In this document: one piece after another, positions 35,400-43,118 of the stretch | How the letters are laid out: the number at the start of each line of letters is the position of its first letter | How positions within the stretch are numbered: position 1 is the first letter of the stretch | Assembly: GCA_910822395.1 (NCBI GenBank) | Contig: OU365335.1 | Coordinates: 1,054,001-1,118,000 of the forward strand | DNA: 64,000 bases | DNA from: Pseudoclavibacter triregionum | GTDB lineage: Bacteria > Actinomycetota > Actinomycetes > Actinomycetales > Microbacteriaceae | Reading direction: 5' to 3' | Position numbers and translations under genes: made by a program | The notes under the pieces: model-generated | The model's input: only the letters and a program-made list of their open reading frames with translations | Databases searched by the model: none | Told to the model about the DNA's origin: nothing

Positions 35400-36106
35400 C
35401 CACCGGCGCCGGGTCCGGCATCGGCCGCGCCACCGCCGTCCGCATGGCGGCCGAGGGCGCCAAGGTCGTGGCCGCCGACCTCTCCGCCGAGCGCCTCGGC
35501 GAGCTCAAGGCCGAGCACGGCGAGATCATCACCGTCACGGCCGACATCGCCGCGGCCGACGCCCCGGAGAAGCTCATCGAGGCCGCGGGCGGCCAGGTCG
35601 ACGTCCTCGTGAACAACGCCGGCATCATGGACGGCTTCCTCCCCGCCGCCGAGATCGACGACGCCACCCTTGAGCGCGTGCTCGGCATCAACGTCGCCTC
35701 GATGGTCCGGCTCATCCGCGCCGTCCTCCCCGGCATGGCCGAGCGGAAGTCGGGCTCGATCGTCAACGTCTCGAGCGAGGCGTCCCTCCGCGGCTCGATC
35801 TCGGGCGTCGCCTACGCGGCCTCGAAGCACGCCGTCGTCGGCATCACGCAGAACACCGCGGCCGTCTACCGCCACGACGGCATCCGCTGCAACGCGGTCG
35901 CCCCGGGCGCCGTGAAGACGAACATCGAGGCGCCGATGAACTCCCAGAACACCGCCATGCGCCTCGGCCCGACGATGCAGGCGACGATCCCCGGCATGGG
36001 CGAGTCCGAGCAGCTCGCGGCCGCGATCTGCTTCCTCGCGAGCGACGAGGCCTCGTTCATCTCGGGCGTGAACCTGCCGGTCGACGGCGGCTGGTCGGTC
36101 ATCTAG
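35396..36106 (+). pseudogene. SDR family oxidoreductase, 5' end missing
   Basis: A classical SDR with cofactor motif TGAGSGIGRA (35402-35431), NNAG, the Ser of NVSSEAS, YAASK and the C-terminal DGGW end. The frame runs open back into the FMN reductase gene without any ATG, GTG or TTG before the motif; the codon two before TG is GTA. The first possible ATG at 35444 would remove the whole nucleotide-binding loop and give a 220-residue protein that could not bind NAD(P) normally. Typical SDRs start 5-12 codons before TGxxxGIG. Most likely the start and ribosome site were deleted at the junction with the reductase gene, or an assembly error removed them. The rest of the coding sequence is undamaged, so the loss would be recent. 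Confidence 0.7.
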
Positions 36107-36128
36107 CCGGCGCGCTCGCGCCAACGAC

Positions 36129-36163
36129 GAAGCGGGCGGATCCCCAGAGGATCCGCCCGCTTC
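36129..36163. terminator. strong bidirectional hairpin terminator
   Basis: A perfect 15-bp stem, GAAGCGGGCGGATCC against GGATCCGCCCGCTTC, with a CCAGA loop, placed between the converging SDR and membrane-protein genes. No T-tract follows. Confidence 0.85.
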
Positions 36164-36181
36164 CGCGTCTCGGGCGCCGGC

Positions 36182-36535
36182 CTAGTGCCAGGCGACCGCG
36201 AGGATGACGTTGAGGAGCGTGAGCCCGCCGATGCCCCAGAGGACGCCGCTCGGGACGACCTCCTTCTTGCGGTACATGAGCACGAGCACGGTGATGACGA
36301 CGAGCACGAGGAACTTGATGCCGAGCTTCATGTGGTTGAGCTCGTGGCCCATGCCCATGTGCACGCCGTAGAGGGCGAGGCCCGTGACGAGCATCGTGAG
36401 GGCGCCGTGAAACATCCCCGTGAGCACGCGGCCCTTGCCCTGGCCGATCTCCTTCACCTGCACGAGGAACGAGCCGAGCAGCGACGCGAGGCCGACGAAG
36501 TGGAGGATGACGAGGATGATCTTGAGGATGTCCAT
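36182..36535 (-). CDS. small four-helix membrane protein
   Basis: A 117-residue protein made almost entirely of four hydrophobic helices, beginning MDILKIILVILHFVGLASLLGSFLVQ. His and Met residues recur in the loops (FHGALTM, GVHMGMGHELNHMKLG), a pattern that could bind metal or haem, but I do not recognise a family with known function. Similar proteins are conserved in Microbacteriaceae next to central genes. It has its own leaderless promoter and is separated from ribA by 56 bp. Confidence 0.75.
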   Translation of the reverse strand: MDILKIILVILHFVGLASLLGSFLVQVKEIGQGKGRVLTGMFHGALTMLVTGLALYGVHMGMGHELNHMKLGIKFLVLVVITVLVLMYRKKEVVPSGVLWGIGGLTLLNVILAVAWH

Positions 36536-36542
36536 GGACTGA

Positions 36543-36548
36543 ATCCTA
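36543..36548 (-). promoter_or_regulatory. -10 box TAGGAT of a leaderless promoter
   Basis: TAGGAT on the minus strand ends 7 nt before the ATG at 36535; no ribosome site is present. Confidence 0.58.
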
Positions 36549-36591
36549 TCGGGGCGCCAGCGCGCGGCCGCCCGCCCGCCGGCCGGCCCCG

Positions 36592-37332
36592 TCAGGAGGC
36601 GTCGTCGGGCGCGAGGCCGCCGTCGGCCGCGGGCCCGCCCTGGGGGAGGTCCTGGAGGTCCTGGAGATCCTGCTCGTCCACGAGGCAAGGCCCCGCGCTC
36701 TCGACGCCGAGGGCCGTGGCCGCGGGGCTCTCGAGGAAGGAGTGCGAGAGGGTGTGGCCCATCCGCTTCGCCTTCGCCTCGAGGTAGCCGCGGTTCTCGG
36801 GCTCGATGCCGACCTCGAGGGGGATGAGCTCGTCGACGCGGAGGCCCTGCGCCTCGAGCGCCTCGGCCTTCGCGGGGTTGTTCGTGAGCAGGCGCAGGCG
36901 GCGGATGCCGAGGTCCTCGAGGATCTGCGCCGCCGCGACGTACTCGCGGGCGTCGGCGGGGAGTCCCAGCGCGAGGTTCGCGTCGACGGTGTCGAGGCCC
37001 TGCTCCTGGAGCGCGTAGGCGCGGAGCTTGTTCACGAGGCCGATGCCGCGGCCCTCGTGGCCGCGGAGGTAGACGACGACGCCGCCGTCGTGGCCGATCG
37101 CGTCGAGCGCCGCGCGCAGCTGCGGGCCGCACTCGCACTTCAGCGAGCCGAGCGCCTCGCCCGTGAGGCACTCCGAGTGGAGGCGCACGATGGCGTCGTC
37201 GCGCAGCTCGCCCGAGCAGATCGCGAGGTGGACGTCGCTCGTCGTCGTGTCGGTGTAGGCGCGGACCTCGAACTCCCCGTGGATCGTGGGGATCGTCGTC
37301 GAGGCGTCGAAGCGGATGCGGGGCTCGCTCAT
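36592..37332 (-). CDS. ribA: GTP cyclohydrolase II
   Basis: First step of riboflavin synthesis: opens GTP to a pyrimidine and formate. The 246-residue protein shows the zinc site (SECLTGEALGSLKCECGPQL), the catalytic YLRGHEGRGIGL loop and the NNPAK segment. It is a stand-alone GTP cyclohydrolase II, not fused to RibB. The C-terminus has a short in-frame 9-bp repeat (about 36645-36675) encoding QDLQDLQDL, a possible slippage site. The ATG at 37332 overlaps the stop of the mannose synthase gene by 4 nt. Confidence 0.94.
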   Translation of the reverse strand: MSEPRIRFDASTTIPTIHGEFEVRAYTDTTTSDVHLAICSGELRDDAIVRLHSECLTGEALGSLKCECGPQLRAALDAIGHDGGVVVYLRGHEGRGIGLVNKLRAYALQEQGLDTVDANLALGLPADAREYVAAAQILEDLGIRRLRLLTNNPAKAEALEAQGLRVDELIPLEVGIEPENRGYLEAKAKRMGHTLSHSFLESPAATALGVESAGPCLVDEQDLQDLQDLPQGGPAADGGLAPDDAS

Positions 37333-38072
37333 CGGTGCCCGCCGAACAGGCGCGCGACGTCGGCGAGGCGCGAGCCGACGCCCCAGGCGAGCACGCGCCA
37401 GAGGGCCTCGACGATGATGCCGGACGACATCTTCGAGGCGCCGAGCTCGCGCTCGACGAAGGTGATCGGGATCTCGACGACGTCGTAGCCGCGGCGCTCG
37501 AACATCCACGCCGTCTCGATCTGGAAGCAGTAGCCAGCCGAGCGGACCGTCTCGAGGTGCGCCTCGGCGAGGGCCGAGGTGCGGTAGCCGCGGAAGCCGG
37601 CCGTGAGGTCGTGGAGCTTCGAGCGCAGCAGCACGCGCGCGTAGATAGAGGCGCCGCGGGAGATGAGCTGCCGGTAGAGCGGCCAGTTCTCGGTCTTCCC
37701 GCCGGGGATCCACCGCGTGCCGATGACGAGGTCGGCGCCCGCGTCGAGCGCGTCGAGGCAGGCCGGCAGGCGGTCGGCCGGGTGCGAGCCGTCGGCGTCG
37801 AACTCGAAGGCGTAGTCGAAGCCGCGCTCGATCGCGATCGCGAAGCCCTCGAGGTACGCCGTGCCGAGCCCGAGCTTGCCGGGGCGGTGGAGCACCGTCA
37901 CGCGCTCGTCGCGCTCCGCGAAGGCGTCCGCGAGCTCGCCCGTGCCGTCGGGGGAATTGTCGTCGACGATGAGCACGCTGATGCGCGGGTCGGCGTCGAG
38001 CACCCGCTGGACGATCATGTCGAGGTTCTCGCGCTCGTTGTACGTCGGCAGGATCACGAGTGCGGTGGTCAT
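37329..38072 (-). CDS. ppm1: polyprenol monophosphomannose synthase
   Basis: A 247-residue GT2 glycosyltransferase that moves mannose from GDP-mannose to polyprenyl phosphate. The product donates mannose to extracellular lipoglycans and protein O-mannosylation. Motifs are LPTYNERENLD, VDDNSPDGT, the metal-binding EFDADGSHP and the LTAGFRGYRTSAL block. It has only the catalytic domain and no membrane helices, as in the stand-alone Ppm of corynebacteria. manC and a GT4 mannosyltransferase are encoded about 16 kb away. A leaderless promoter precedes it. Confidence 0.9.
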   Translation of the reverse strand: MTTALVILPTYNERENLDMIVQRVLDADPRISVLIVDDNSPDGTGELADAFAERDERVTVLHRPGKLGLGTAYLEGFAIAIERGFDYAFEFDADGSHPADRLPACLDALDAGADLVIGTRWIPGGKTENWPLYRQLISRGASIYARVLLRSKLHDLTAGFRGYRTSALAEAHLETVRSAGYCFQIETAWMFERRGYDVVEIPITFVERELGASKMSSGIIVEALWRVLAWGVGSRLADVARLFGGHR

Positions 38073-38078
38073 TGCTCC

Positions 38079-38084
38079 AGGCTA
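38079..38084 (-). promoter_or_regulatory. -10 box TAGCCT of a promoter for ppm1-ribA
   Basis: TAGCCT on the minus strand lies 6 nt before the ATG at 38072, as in other leaderless promoters of the window. Confidence 0.6.
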
Positions 38085-38314
38085 CCGGGATCGATCTCGA
38101 CGATTCGCCGATGTCGAGGGATGCTCGCGCCCCGCCTGCCTGCCCCGCTGGCACAGTTCGCAGTTGATTCTTCGCGCGGCGGGGGCCTCGTCGAGAAACC
38201 CCTGGTCGTGCTCGCGCTCCGGGCCTCGCTCCCTCGAATCTCCTGCAGGGTGTGCCGAGCCGCGAGCACAGCCGGCCTCGGGAGGCTCGCGCGCCGGTGC
38301 CCGCCGATTGGGGG

Positions 38315-38336
38315 TGTGGACGGCGACGCGTCCACA
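38315..38336. promoter_or_regulatory. inverted repeat TGTGGAC-N8-GTCCACA, possible operator
   Basis: A perfect 7-bp inverted repeat 45-66 bp before the AbiEi-like start. AbiEi antitoxins are known to repress their own promoters by binding inverted repeats, so autoregulation is possible here; this is an inference. Confidence 0.45.
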
Positions 38337-38380
38337 GGCTCACGTCCTCCGCGGACCCGCGAGGTCGCGGGACGGGCACG

Positions 38381-39325
38381 ATGCCGCGCATGATCGGGAC
38401 GCAGGAGGACGGGTGGGCGTCGGAGCCGGATTGGCTCGCGGCGAGGAAGGGGGAGCTCGGCCGAGCCTGGAGGAGGAAGGAGCTCTACGAGGTCGGCGTG
38501 ACTCGCCGCGGCCTCGAACGGCAGGTCGCGGCGGGCGCCCTCATCCGCGTTCGATACGGGGTCTATGCCACGCCCGAGCTGCACCCCGCGCTCCGGACGG
38601 CCATCGCGAGCGGCTCCCGCCTGGCCTGCCAGAGCGCGGCCGCCGCCGCGGGCCTCTGGACGAGATTCGAGCAGCCGCTCCATCTGCAGTGCTCCCGCCG
38701 AGGCGCCGAGCACGCGCATTGGGCGGACTTGCCGTTCCCGGAGGAGGTCGAGCCGTGGACGGTCGGGACGCGCAACGCGCTCTGGCAGGCCGCGCGCTGC
38801 CTGCCGTTCGTCGAAGCGGTCGCGATCTGGGACAGCGCCCTCCACAGGCGGCAGGTGTCCGCGACCCAGCTCGAGGCCGTCGTCGAGGCGCTGCCGGTGC
38901 GGTACCGGGAGATCGCCGAGTGGGTCGACGGGCGGGCGGAGTCCGGGCTCGAGACGGCGCTCCGCTGCCTTCTTCGCCGTGCCGGATATCGCATGGAGCC
39001 GCAGTTCCCGCTCGGCCGCGGCCGACGCGCGGACGGCCGCCTCGGCTCGGTCATCCTCGAAGCCGACGGTCGCGACACGCATCTCGACCGCGAGCGCGAC
39101 TACGAGCGAGACCTCGAGATGGCGCGGCGGGGATTCGCCACGCTCCGCTTCACCGGAGACATGGTCTGGCGGCGGCAGGATGCCGTCGTCGAAGCGGTCG
39201 AGGGACTCCTGGGTCCCGAGCAGGCCGGCACACTTCGCAGTGCCGAAGAGCTGTTCCCGTGGGCCGAGCCGGCGCGATCCGCGCAACGGCAGGGGACGCC
39301 GTCGGCCCGCCCGCTCGCCGCGTGA
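38381..39325 (+). CDS. AbiEi-like N-terminal domain / DUF559-type endonuclease-like protein
   Basis: A 314-residue protein. Residues about 15-75 look like the winged-helix AbiEi antitoxin domain (WRRKELYEVGVTRRGLERQVAAGALIRVRYGVYATPE). Residues about 185-285 look like the DUF559 / very-short-patch-repair-type endonuclease fold (SGLETALRCLLRRAGY, then VILEADGRDTHLDRERDYERDLEMARRGFATLRFTGDMVW), with the ELD/EAD, Asp and Arg pattern of that superfamily retained. Such solo genes are common in Microbacteriaceae without an AbiEii toxin, and none is encoded here. Codon use includes more A/T-ending and rare codons than the flanking genes, hinting at transfer. A second ATG at 38390 is an alternative start. 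Confidence 0.75.
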   Translation: MPRMIGTQEDGWASEPDWLAARKGELGRAWRRKELYEVGVTRRGLERQVAAGALIRVRYGVYATPELHPALRTAIASGSRLACQSAAAAAGLWTRFEQPLHLQCSRRGAEHAHWADLPFPEEVEPWTVGTRNALWQAARCLPFVEAVAIWDSALHRRQVSATQLEAVVEALPVRYREIAEWVDGRAESGLETALRCLLRRAGYRMEPQFPLGRGRRADGRLGSVILEADGRDTHLDRERDYERDLEMARRGFATLRFTGDMVWRRQDAVVEAVEGLLGPEQAGTLRSAEELFPWAEPARSAQRQGTPSARPLAA

Positions 39326-39346
39326 ATCGGCACTGCGAAGTGTGCC
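39227..39346. repeat. 20-bp perfect inverted repeat at the 3' end of the AbiEi-like gene
   Basis: Arm one (39227-39246) starts GGCACACTTCGCAGT and arm two (39327-39346) is its exact reverse complement, with 80 bp between. Arm one lies in coding sequence; arm two follows the stop codon directly. Each arm can also fold alone (in arm two CACT-GCGA-AGTG with a GNRA-type loop). It may end transcription or be a protein-binding repeat. Confidence 0.75.
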
Positions 39347-39407
39347 AGGCTGGCGAGGGGCGGGGCCGAGAATGCGCGGGTGAGGCCGGTCCGCGGAGCC
39401 CCGAGCG

Positions 39408-40454
39408 CTATCGCCGGGGCTTCGGGAAGCCGATGCGCTCGTAGACCGTCGCGAGGGTCGGCTCGGCGATCGCCGCCGCGCGCTCGGCGCCGCGGTCGAG
39501 GAGCCGGTCGAGCTCGGCCAGGTCGCCGAGGAGCTCGTTCGTGCGCTCGCGGATCGGTCCGAAGGTCGCCTCCACGACCTCGACGAGGCCCTTCTTGAGG
39601 TCGCCGTAGCCGCGGCCCGAGAACTCGGCCTCGACGTCCGCGATCGCACGGCCCGAAAGCACGGAGAAGATCGTGAGGAGGTTCGAGACGCCCGGCTTCG
39701 CCTCGCGGTCGAAGCGGATCTCGCCGTCGGCGTCGGTCACCGCGCGCATGATCTTCTTCTTCGTGACGCCCGGCTCGTCGAGGATGCGGAGGAGCCCGGC
39801 ATCCGACGCGGCCGACTTCGACATCTTCGCCGTCGGCTCCTGGAGGTCGTAGACCTTCGCCGACTCCTTCGGGATGAACCCCTCCGGCAGCGTGAACGTC
39901 TCGCCGTAGCGCGAGTTGAAGCGGTTCGCGAGGTCGCGCGTGAGCTCGAGGTGCTGGCGCTGGTCCTCGCCGACGGGCACGGCGGCCGCGTTGTAGAGGA
40001 GGATGTCGGCCGCCATGAGCATCGGGTAGGTGAAGAGCCCGACGTTCGTGTTCTCGGCGCCGTGGCGCTGCGACTTGTCCTTGAACTGCGTCATGCGCGA
40101 GGCCTCGCCGAAGCCCGTCATCGTCTGGAGCACCCAGCCGAGCTCGGCGTGCGCGGGCACCTGCGACTGGACGAAGAGGATCGACTTCTCCGGGTCGATC
40201 CCGGCCGCGATGTACTGCGCCGCGGTCGCGCGCGTGCGGGCCGCGAGCTCGGCCGGCTCGAAGGGCGTCGTGATGGCGTGCTGGTTCACGACGCAGTAGA
40301 CCGCCGTGAAGTCGTCCTGCATCTTCACCCAGTTGGTGAGCGCGCCGACGTAGTTGCCGAGGTGGAGGGAGTCGGCGGAGGGCTGCATGCCCGAGAAGAG
40401 CAGCGGCTTCGGGGCCGCCGGCTTCGTGGCGGTCATCTGAGCGGTGGAGGTCAT
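39408..40454 (-). CDS. trpS: tryptophanyl-tRNA synthetase
   Basis: Charges tRNA-Trp. The 348-residue class I synthetase has the HIGH-like HLGN motif in [19 protein letters not shown], the KMSKS loop as [11 protein letters not shown], and [19 protein letters not shown]. An N-terminal extension of about 18 residues ([17 protein letters not shown]) precedes the fold; ATG at 40436 is a possible later start. It overlaps the stop of the exonuclease gene by 4 nt. Confidence 0.96.
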   Translation of the reverse strand: MTSTAQMTATKPAAPKPLLFSGMQPSADSLHLGNYVGALTNWVKMQDDFTAVYCVVNQHAITTPFEPAELAARTRATAAQYIAAGIDPEKSILFVQSQVPAHAELGWVLQTMTGFGEASRMTQFKDKSQRHGAENTNVGLFTYPMLMAADILLYNAAAVPVGEDQRQHLELTRDLANRFNSRYGETFTLPEGFIPKESAKVYDLQEPTAKMSKSAASDAGLLRILDEPGVTKKKIMRAVTDADGEIRFDREAKPGVSNLLTIFSVLSGRAIADVEAEFSGRGYGDLKKGLVEVVEATFGPIRERTNELLGDLAELDRLLDRGAERAAAIAEPTLATVYERIGFPKPRR

Positions 40455-41314
40455 CGAGGGGATTCCTTCTCGAACGTGTAGTCGACGACGACGGGCGCGT
40501 GGTCGGACCATCGCGTGTCGTACGAGGCGGCGCGGTCGACGGCGTAGGCGGACGCCCGCTCCGCGAGCGTCGGGGTGGCCATGTGGTAGTCGATGCGCCA
40601 GCCCGTGTCGTTGTCGAAGGCCTTGCCGCGCTGCGACCACCAGGTGTACGGGCCGTCGACGTCGCCGGAGAGGCGGCGCCCCACGTCGACCCAGCCGTGG
40701 CCGGTGCCGGTCGTCTCGTCGGCGCAGGCGACGTCGGCCCCGCGCTCGCCGAAGAAGCGGTCGAAGTAGGCGCGCTCGCGGGGGAGGAATCCGGCCCGCT
40801 TCACGTTGCCCTTCCAGTTCCTGATGTCGCGCGTCGTGTGGCCGACGTTGAAGTCGCCGGTGACGAGCACGTGCGGGTCGCCGAGGGCGAGCTCGGGGAG
40901 GCGCTGCGTCATCCCGTCGAGGAAGCGCCACTTCTCCTCCTGCTTCGGGGTGTCGGCCTCGCCCGAGTGGACGTAGACCGAGACGACCGTGAGCGGGGTG
41001 CCGTCGACGTCGAAGTCGGCCTCGAGCCAGCGGCCGGCGGTGTCGAACTCGGGATGCCCGAACTCGGTGCGCGCCGCCTGGATCGGCATCCGGGACGCCA
41101 CGGCGACGCCCGCGCGGCCCTTGGCGGTCGCGGCGTCGTGGACGACGTGCCACTCCTCGCCGAGCAGGCCCGTGAGGTCGGCGGTCGAGGCGCGCACCTC
41201 CTGGAGGGCGAGGATGTCGACGTCGCGGGCTTCGAGCCACTCGACCATCCCCTTCCGGAAGGCGGCGCGGACGCCGTTCACGTTCACGGAGGCGATGCGG
41301 ATGGTGCGGGGCAT
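40451..41314 (-). CDS. xth: exodeoxyribonuclease III / AP endonuclease
   Basis: A 287-residue EEP-fold DNA-repair nuclease. Key segments are the metal-binding [22 protein letters not shown], and the C-terminal [15 protein letters not shown] with the catalytic Asp-His pair. It acts at abasic sites in base-excision repair. It is translationally coupled to trpS and has a leaderless promoter inside the 3' end of the gene upstream. Confidence 0.93.
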   Translation of the reverse strand: MPRTIRIASVNVNGVRAAFRKGMVEWLEARDVDILALQEVRASTADLTGLLGEEWHVVHDAATAKGRAGVAVASRMPIQAARTEFGHPEFDTAGRWLEADFDVDGTPLTVVSVYVHSGEADTPKQEEKWRFLDGMTQRLPELALGDPHVLVTGDFNVGHTTRDIRNWKGNVKRAGFLPRERAYFDRFFGERGADVACADETTGTGHGWVDVGRRLSGDVDGPYTWWSQRGKAFDNDTGWRIDYHMATPTLAERASAYAVDRAASYDTRWSDHAPVVVDYTFEKESPR

Positions 41315-41321
41315 GCGGTCC

Positions 41322-41327
41322 AGTCTA
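41322..41327 (-). promoter_or_regulatory. -10 box TAGACT of a leaderless promoter for xth-trpS
   Basis: TAGACT on the minus strand ends 7 nt before the ATG at 41314 and includes the stop codon of the preceding gene; no ribosome site is present. Confidence 0.6.
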
Positions 41328-41699
41328 GGCGCGCGCGTCGTCGTCGAGCCGCGCCCGGGGCTCCACGACGACCCGCCCGTCGACCATGTCCGCCAGTCGC
41401 TCGAGGAGCGCGACGCCCGTGCCGTCGTCGTCGAGGGGCGCCGTGGCCGCGTGCCACCAGAGGTCGAGCTCGGGGTCGAGCTCCTCGCCGGGGAGGATCC
41501 GCTCGAGCTCGTGCGGCGAGAGGAGGCGCAGGGGCGCCGAGATCGTGCACGCGATGCGGCCGTCGGGGGAGAGGATCGCCGCGGAGACGCCGGCGTCGAT
41601 GCCCTGCACCGCGAGCGGGCGCTCGGCGACGTCGATGAGCCGGACGAGCTCGTCGATGCCGATCGGCATGCGGCTGATGACGGTGGCCTCACGAGGCAT
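41325..41699 (-). CDS. conserved hypothetical protein linked to DUF6177 gene
   Basis: A 124-residue acidic soluble protein without a recognised domain. It has no signal peptide or membrane segment. Notable segments are GIDELVRLIDVAERPLAVQGID and ISAPLRLLSPHELERILPGEELDPELDLWWH. It overlaps the DUF6177-type gene by 11 bp, so the two are co-translated and probably act together in the toxin-related locus that diverges from them. Confidence 0.65.
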   Translation of the reverse strand: MPREATVISRMPIGIDELVRLIDVAERPLAVQGIDAGVSAAILSPDGRIACTISAPLRLLSPHELERILPGEELDPELDLWWHAATAPLDDDGTGVALLERLADMVDGRVVVEPRARLDDDARA

Positions 41700-42930
41700 G
41701 GCCGGCCTCCCATCCCTCGGCGGGCGGGGGGAGCGTGAGCTCGACGGGCGCGTCGCCCTCGTCGGCGGGCTCGATCGTGTCCTCCGGCAGCGCTTCGGTC
41801 TGCTCCTCGGCCTCGCCGCCGCCGAACACCGCCCGCCACTCCGGCCCGAGCAGCTGCGCCGCGCCGCCCTCGCCGAGCGCGTCGCCGACGCGGTCGCCGT
41901 CGAGTTCGGCGAGCAGCTCGCTGAGGTCGACGAAGTTCGTGGGGCGGATGTCGTCCCCGAATCCCACGACGACGCCCGGCCGCCGCGGCTCGCCGATCGC
42001 GTAGGCGTCGTGCCGCTCGGCGAGGGCGGGGATGTCGAGGCCGAGCCGCGCGACGCCCGGCGCCCCGATGAGCATCGTCATCGGCACGGGCGGCATCTCG
42101 AGGGTCGGCCCGTGGAGGAGGTCGGCGCGCGCGTAGCGGGCGTGGGCCATGGCGAAGAGCGGGAGGCCCTCCTCGGCGAGCGCGGCGAGGGTCTCGGGCA
42201 GGGCGGCCAGGCGCTCGCGCGCCTCCTCGGAGTCGAGCGGGCCCGCGTCGACGGCGACCGAGAGGAGCTCCTCGGCGCCCTGGCTCGTGAGCTGTGCCCG
42301 GAGGGTCGCGGCGAGCCGGCGTCCGTCGCCCGCGACGCCGGAGATGCAGAGGAAGGGCGAGCGGTCGATGCGGCCCGAGATCCACTCGGCGACCTCCTCG
42401 CCGTCCCACGGCACGAGGGCGGGCTCGGCGGCGCCCCACGAGAGCTCGGCGTCGTCGAGGCCGAGGAGCTCGTCGGCGATCGCCTCGAGGGCGGCGCCGA
42501 ACTCGGCGCGGGCGGGGTTGCGGTGGCGCAGCGAGCAGGCGAGGTCGATGCGGGTCGTCTCCGAGGCGGGCGGGCGCGCGTGCTCGGGGGCGCGCTCGGC
42601 GTCTTCGCCGGCGGGGGAGAGGACGTCCTCGACCCGCTCGAGCCGGCGGCCCGTGCGGGCGTCGCGGAGGCCGTGCCGCGAGCGGACGACCCAGGCCGCG
42701 CCGCTCGCCTCGGCGAGCTGGTCGTAGGCGTGGGTCGTCGCGGTGCGCTCGCCGGTGAGGAGGATGACCCGCTCGCCCGCGAGAGCGGCCTCGGCGAGGA
42801 GGCGCTGGCGGGAGCGGTCGAGGGCGAGGACGCGGCGCGTCGACTCGGTGACGACGAAGCCGTCGCCCCGCCGGTCGGCGAGCGGGCTCCGGGCCGGATC
42901 GACGAGGTGCCGGGACGGCGCATCGCGCAT
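41689..42930 (-). CDS. DUF6177-like protein of the toxin locus
   Basis: A 413-residue cytoplasmic protein. The VILLTGERTATTHAYDQLAEASGAAWVVRSRHGLRDARTGRRLER stretch and its length resemble DUF6177, a family found in actinobacteria near WXG100/type VII secretion genes and polymorphic toxins; its function is unknown. It diverges from a WXG100-type toxin gene across 188 bp. AGGGGGATGAC precedes the ATG, and a TACCAT -10 box (minus strand, 42965-42970) lies about 35 nt upstream. Family assignment is from memory of motifs and is tentative. Confidence 0.55.
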   Translation of the reverse strand: MRDAPSRHLVDPARSPLADRRGDGFVVTESTRRVLALDRSRQRLLAEAALAGERVILLTGERTATTHAYDQLAEASGAAWVVRSRHGLRDARTGRRLERVEDVLSPAGEDAERAPEHARPPASETTRIDLACSLRHRNPARAEFGAALEAIADELLGLDDAELSWGAAEPALVPWDGEEVAEWISGRIDRSPFLCISGVAGDGRRLAATLRAQLTSQGAEELLSVAVDAGPLDSEEARERLAALPETLAALAEEGLPLFAMAHARYARADLLHGPTLEMPPVPMTMLIGAPGVARLGLDIPALAERHDAYAIGEPRRPGVVVGFGDDIRPTNFVDLSELLAELDGDRVGDALGEGGAAQLLGPEWRAVFGGGEAEEQTEALPEDTIEPADEGDAPVELTLPPPAEGWEAGHAS

Positions 42931-43118
42931 GTCATCCCCCTGCCGCCGGTCTCGCTGTGGCGGTATGGTAGCCGCCCGGCTCGTCGCGCAGGCGACGGGG
43001 TCCCCGCACTGCCCTGCGCGTCGTCGGGATGGGGACTTCTCCCCAGCGACAGGACCCGCGACCCTCGTCTACGGTCGAAGCCGACGAGGCTGCGCGAGAC
43101 CGGAGGGGGCGTTCCACG

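Larger units (their letters stand above)
38073..38380. other. intergenic region between ppm1 and AbiEi-like gene
   Basis: 308 bp without a convincing gene. It contains the ppm1 promoter at the left, a TGGCACA-type repeat copy (38149-38171) and an inverted repeat TGTGGAC-N8-GTCCACA (38315-38336). An open frame from 38252 that joins the AbiEi-like gene is low-complexity and has no ribosome site. Confidence 0.55.
38149..39347. mobile_element. candidate repeat-flanked unit carrying the AbiEi-like gene
   Basis: The left border (38149-38171) reads TGGCACAGTTCGCAGT then TGATTC. The right border (39323-39347), read on the minus strand, is TGGCACACTTCGCAGT then GCCGATTC. They are inverted and enclose a single gene of unlike function to its neighbours. 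No transposase and no clear target duplication are visible, so this may be a passively mobilised unit or a pair of REP-like repeats. A third copy lies inside the gene. Confidence 0.35.

Noticed and set aside
38252-38380. N-terminal extension of the AbiEi-like protein
   Set aside because: Low-complexity sequence across the inverted repeat region, no ribosome site, and the winged-helix domain begins after 38381.
38381-39325. Complete AbiE type IV toxin-antitoxin system
   Set aside because: No AbiEii nucleotidyltransferase gene lies on either side; the C-terminal domain is nuclease-like instead of an AbiEi C-terminal domain.
43029-43118. Thirty-codon N-terminal extension of the WXG100 toxin
   Set aside because: It spans the putative -10 box, and the ATG at 43119 has a strong GGAGGGGGCG site and begins right before the WXG100 domain.
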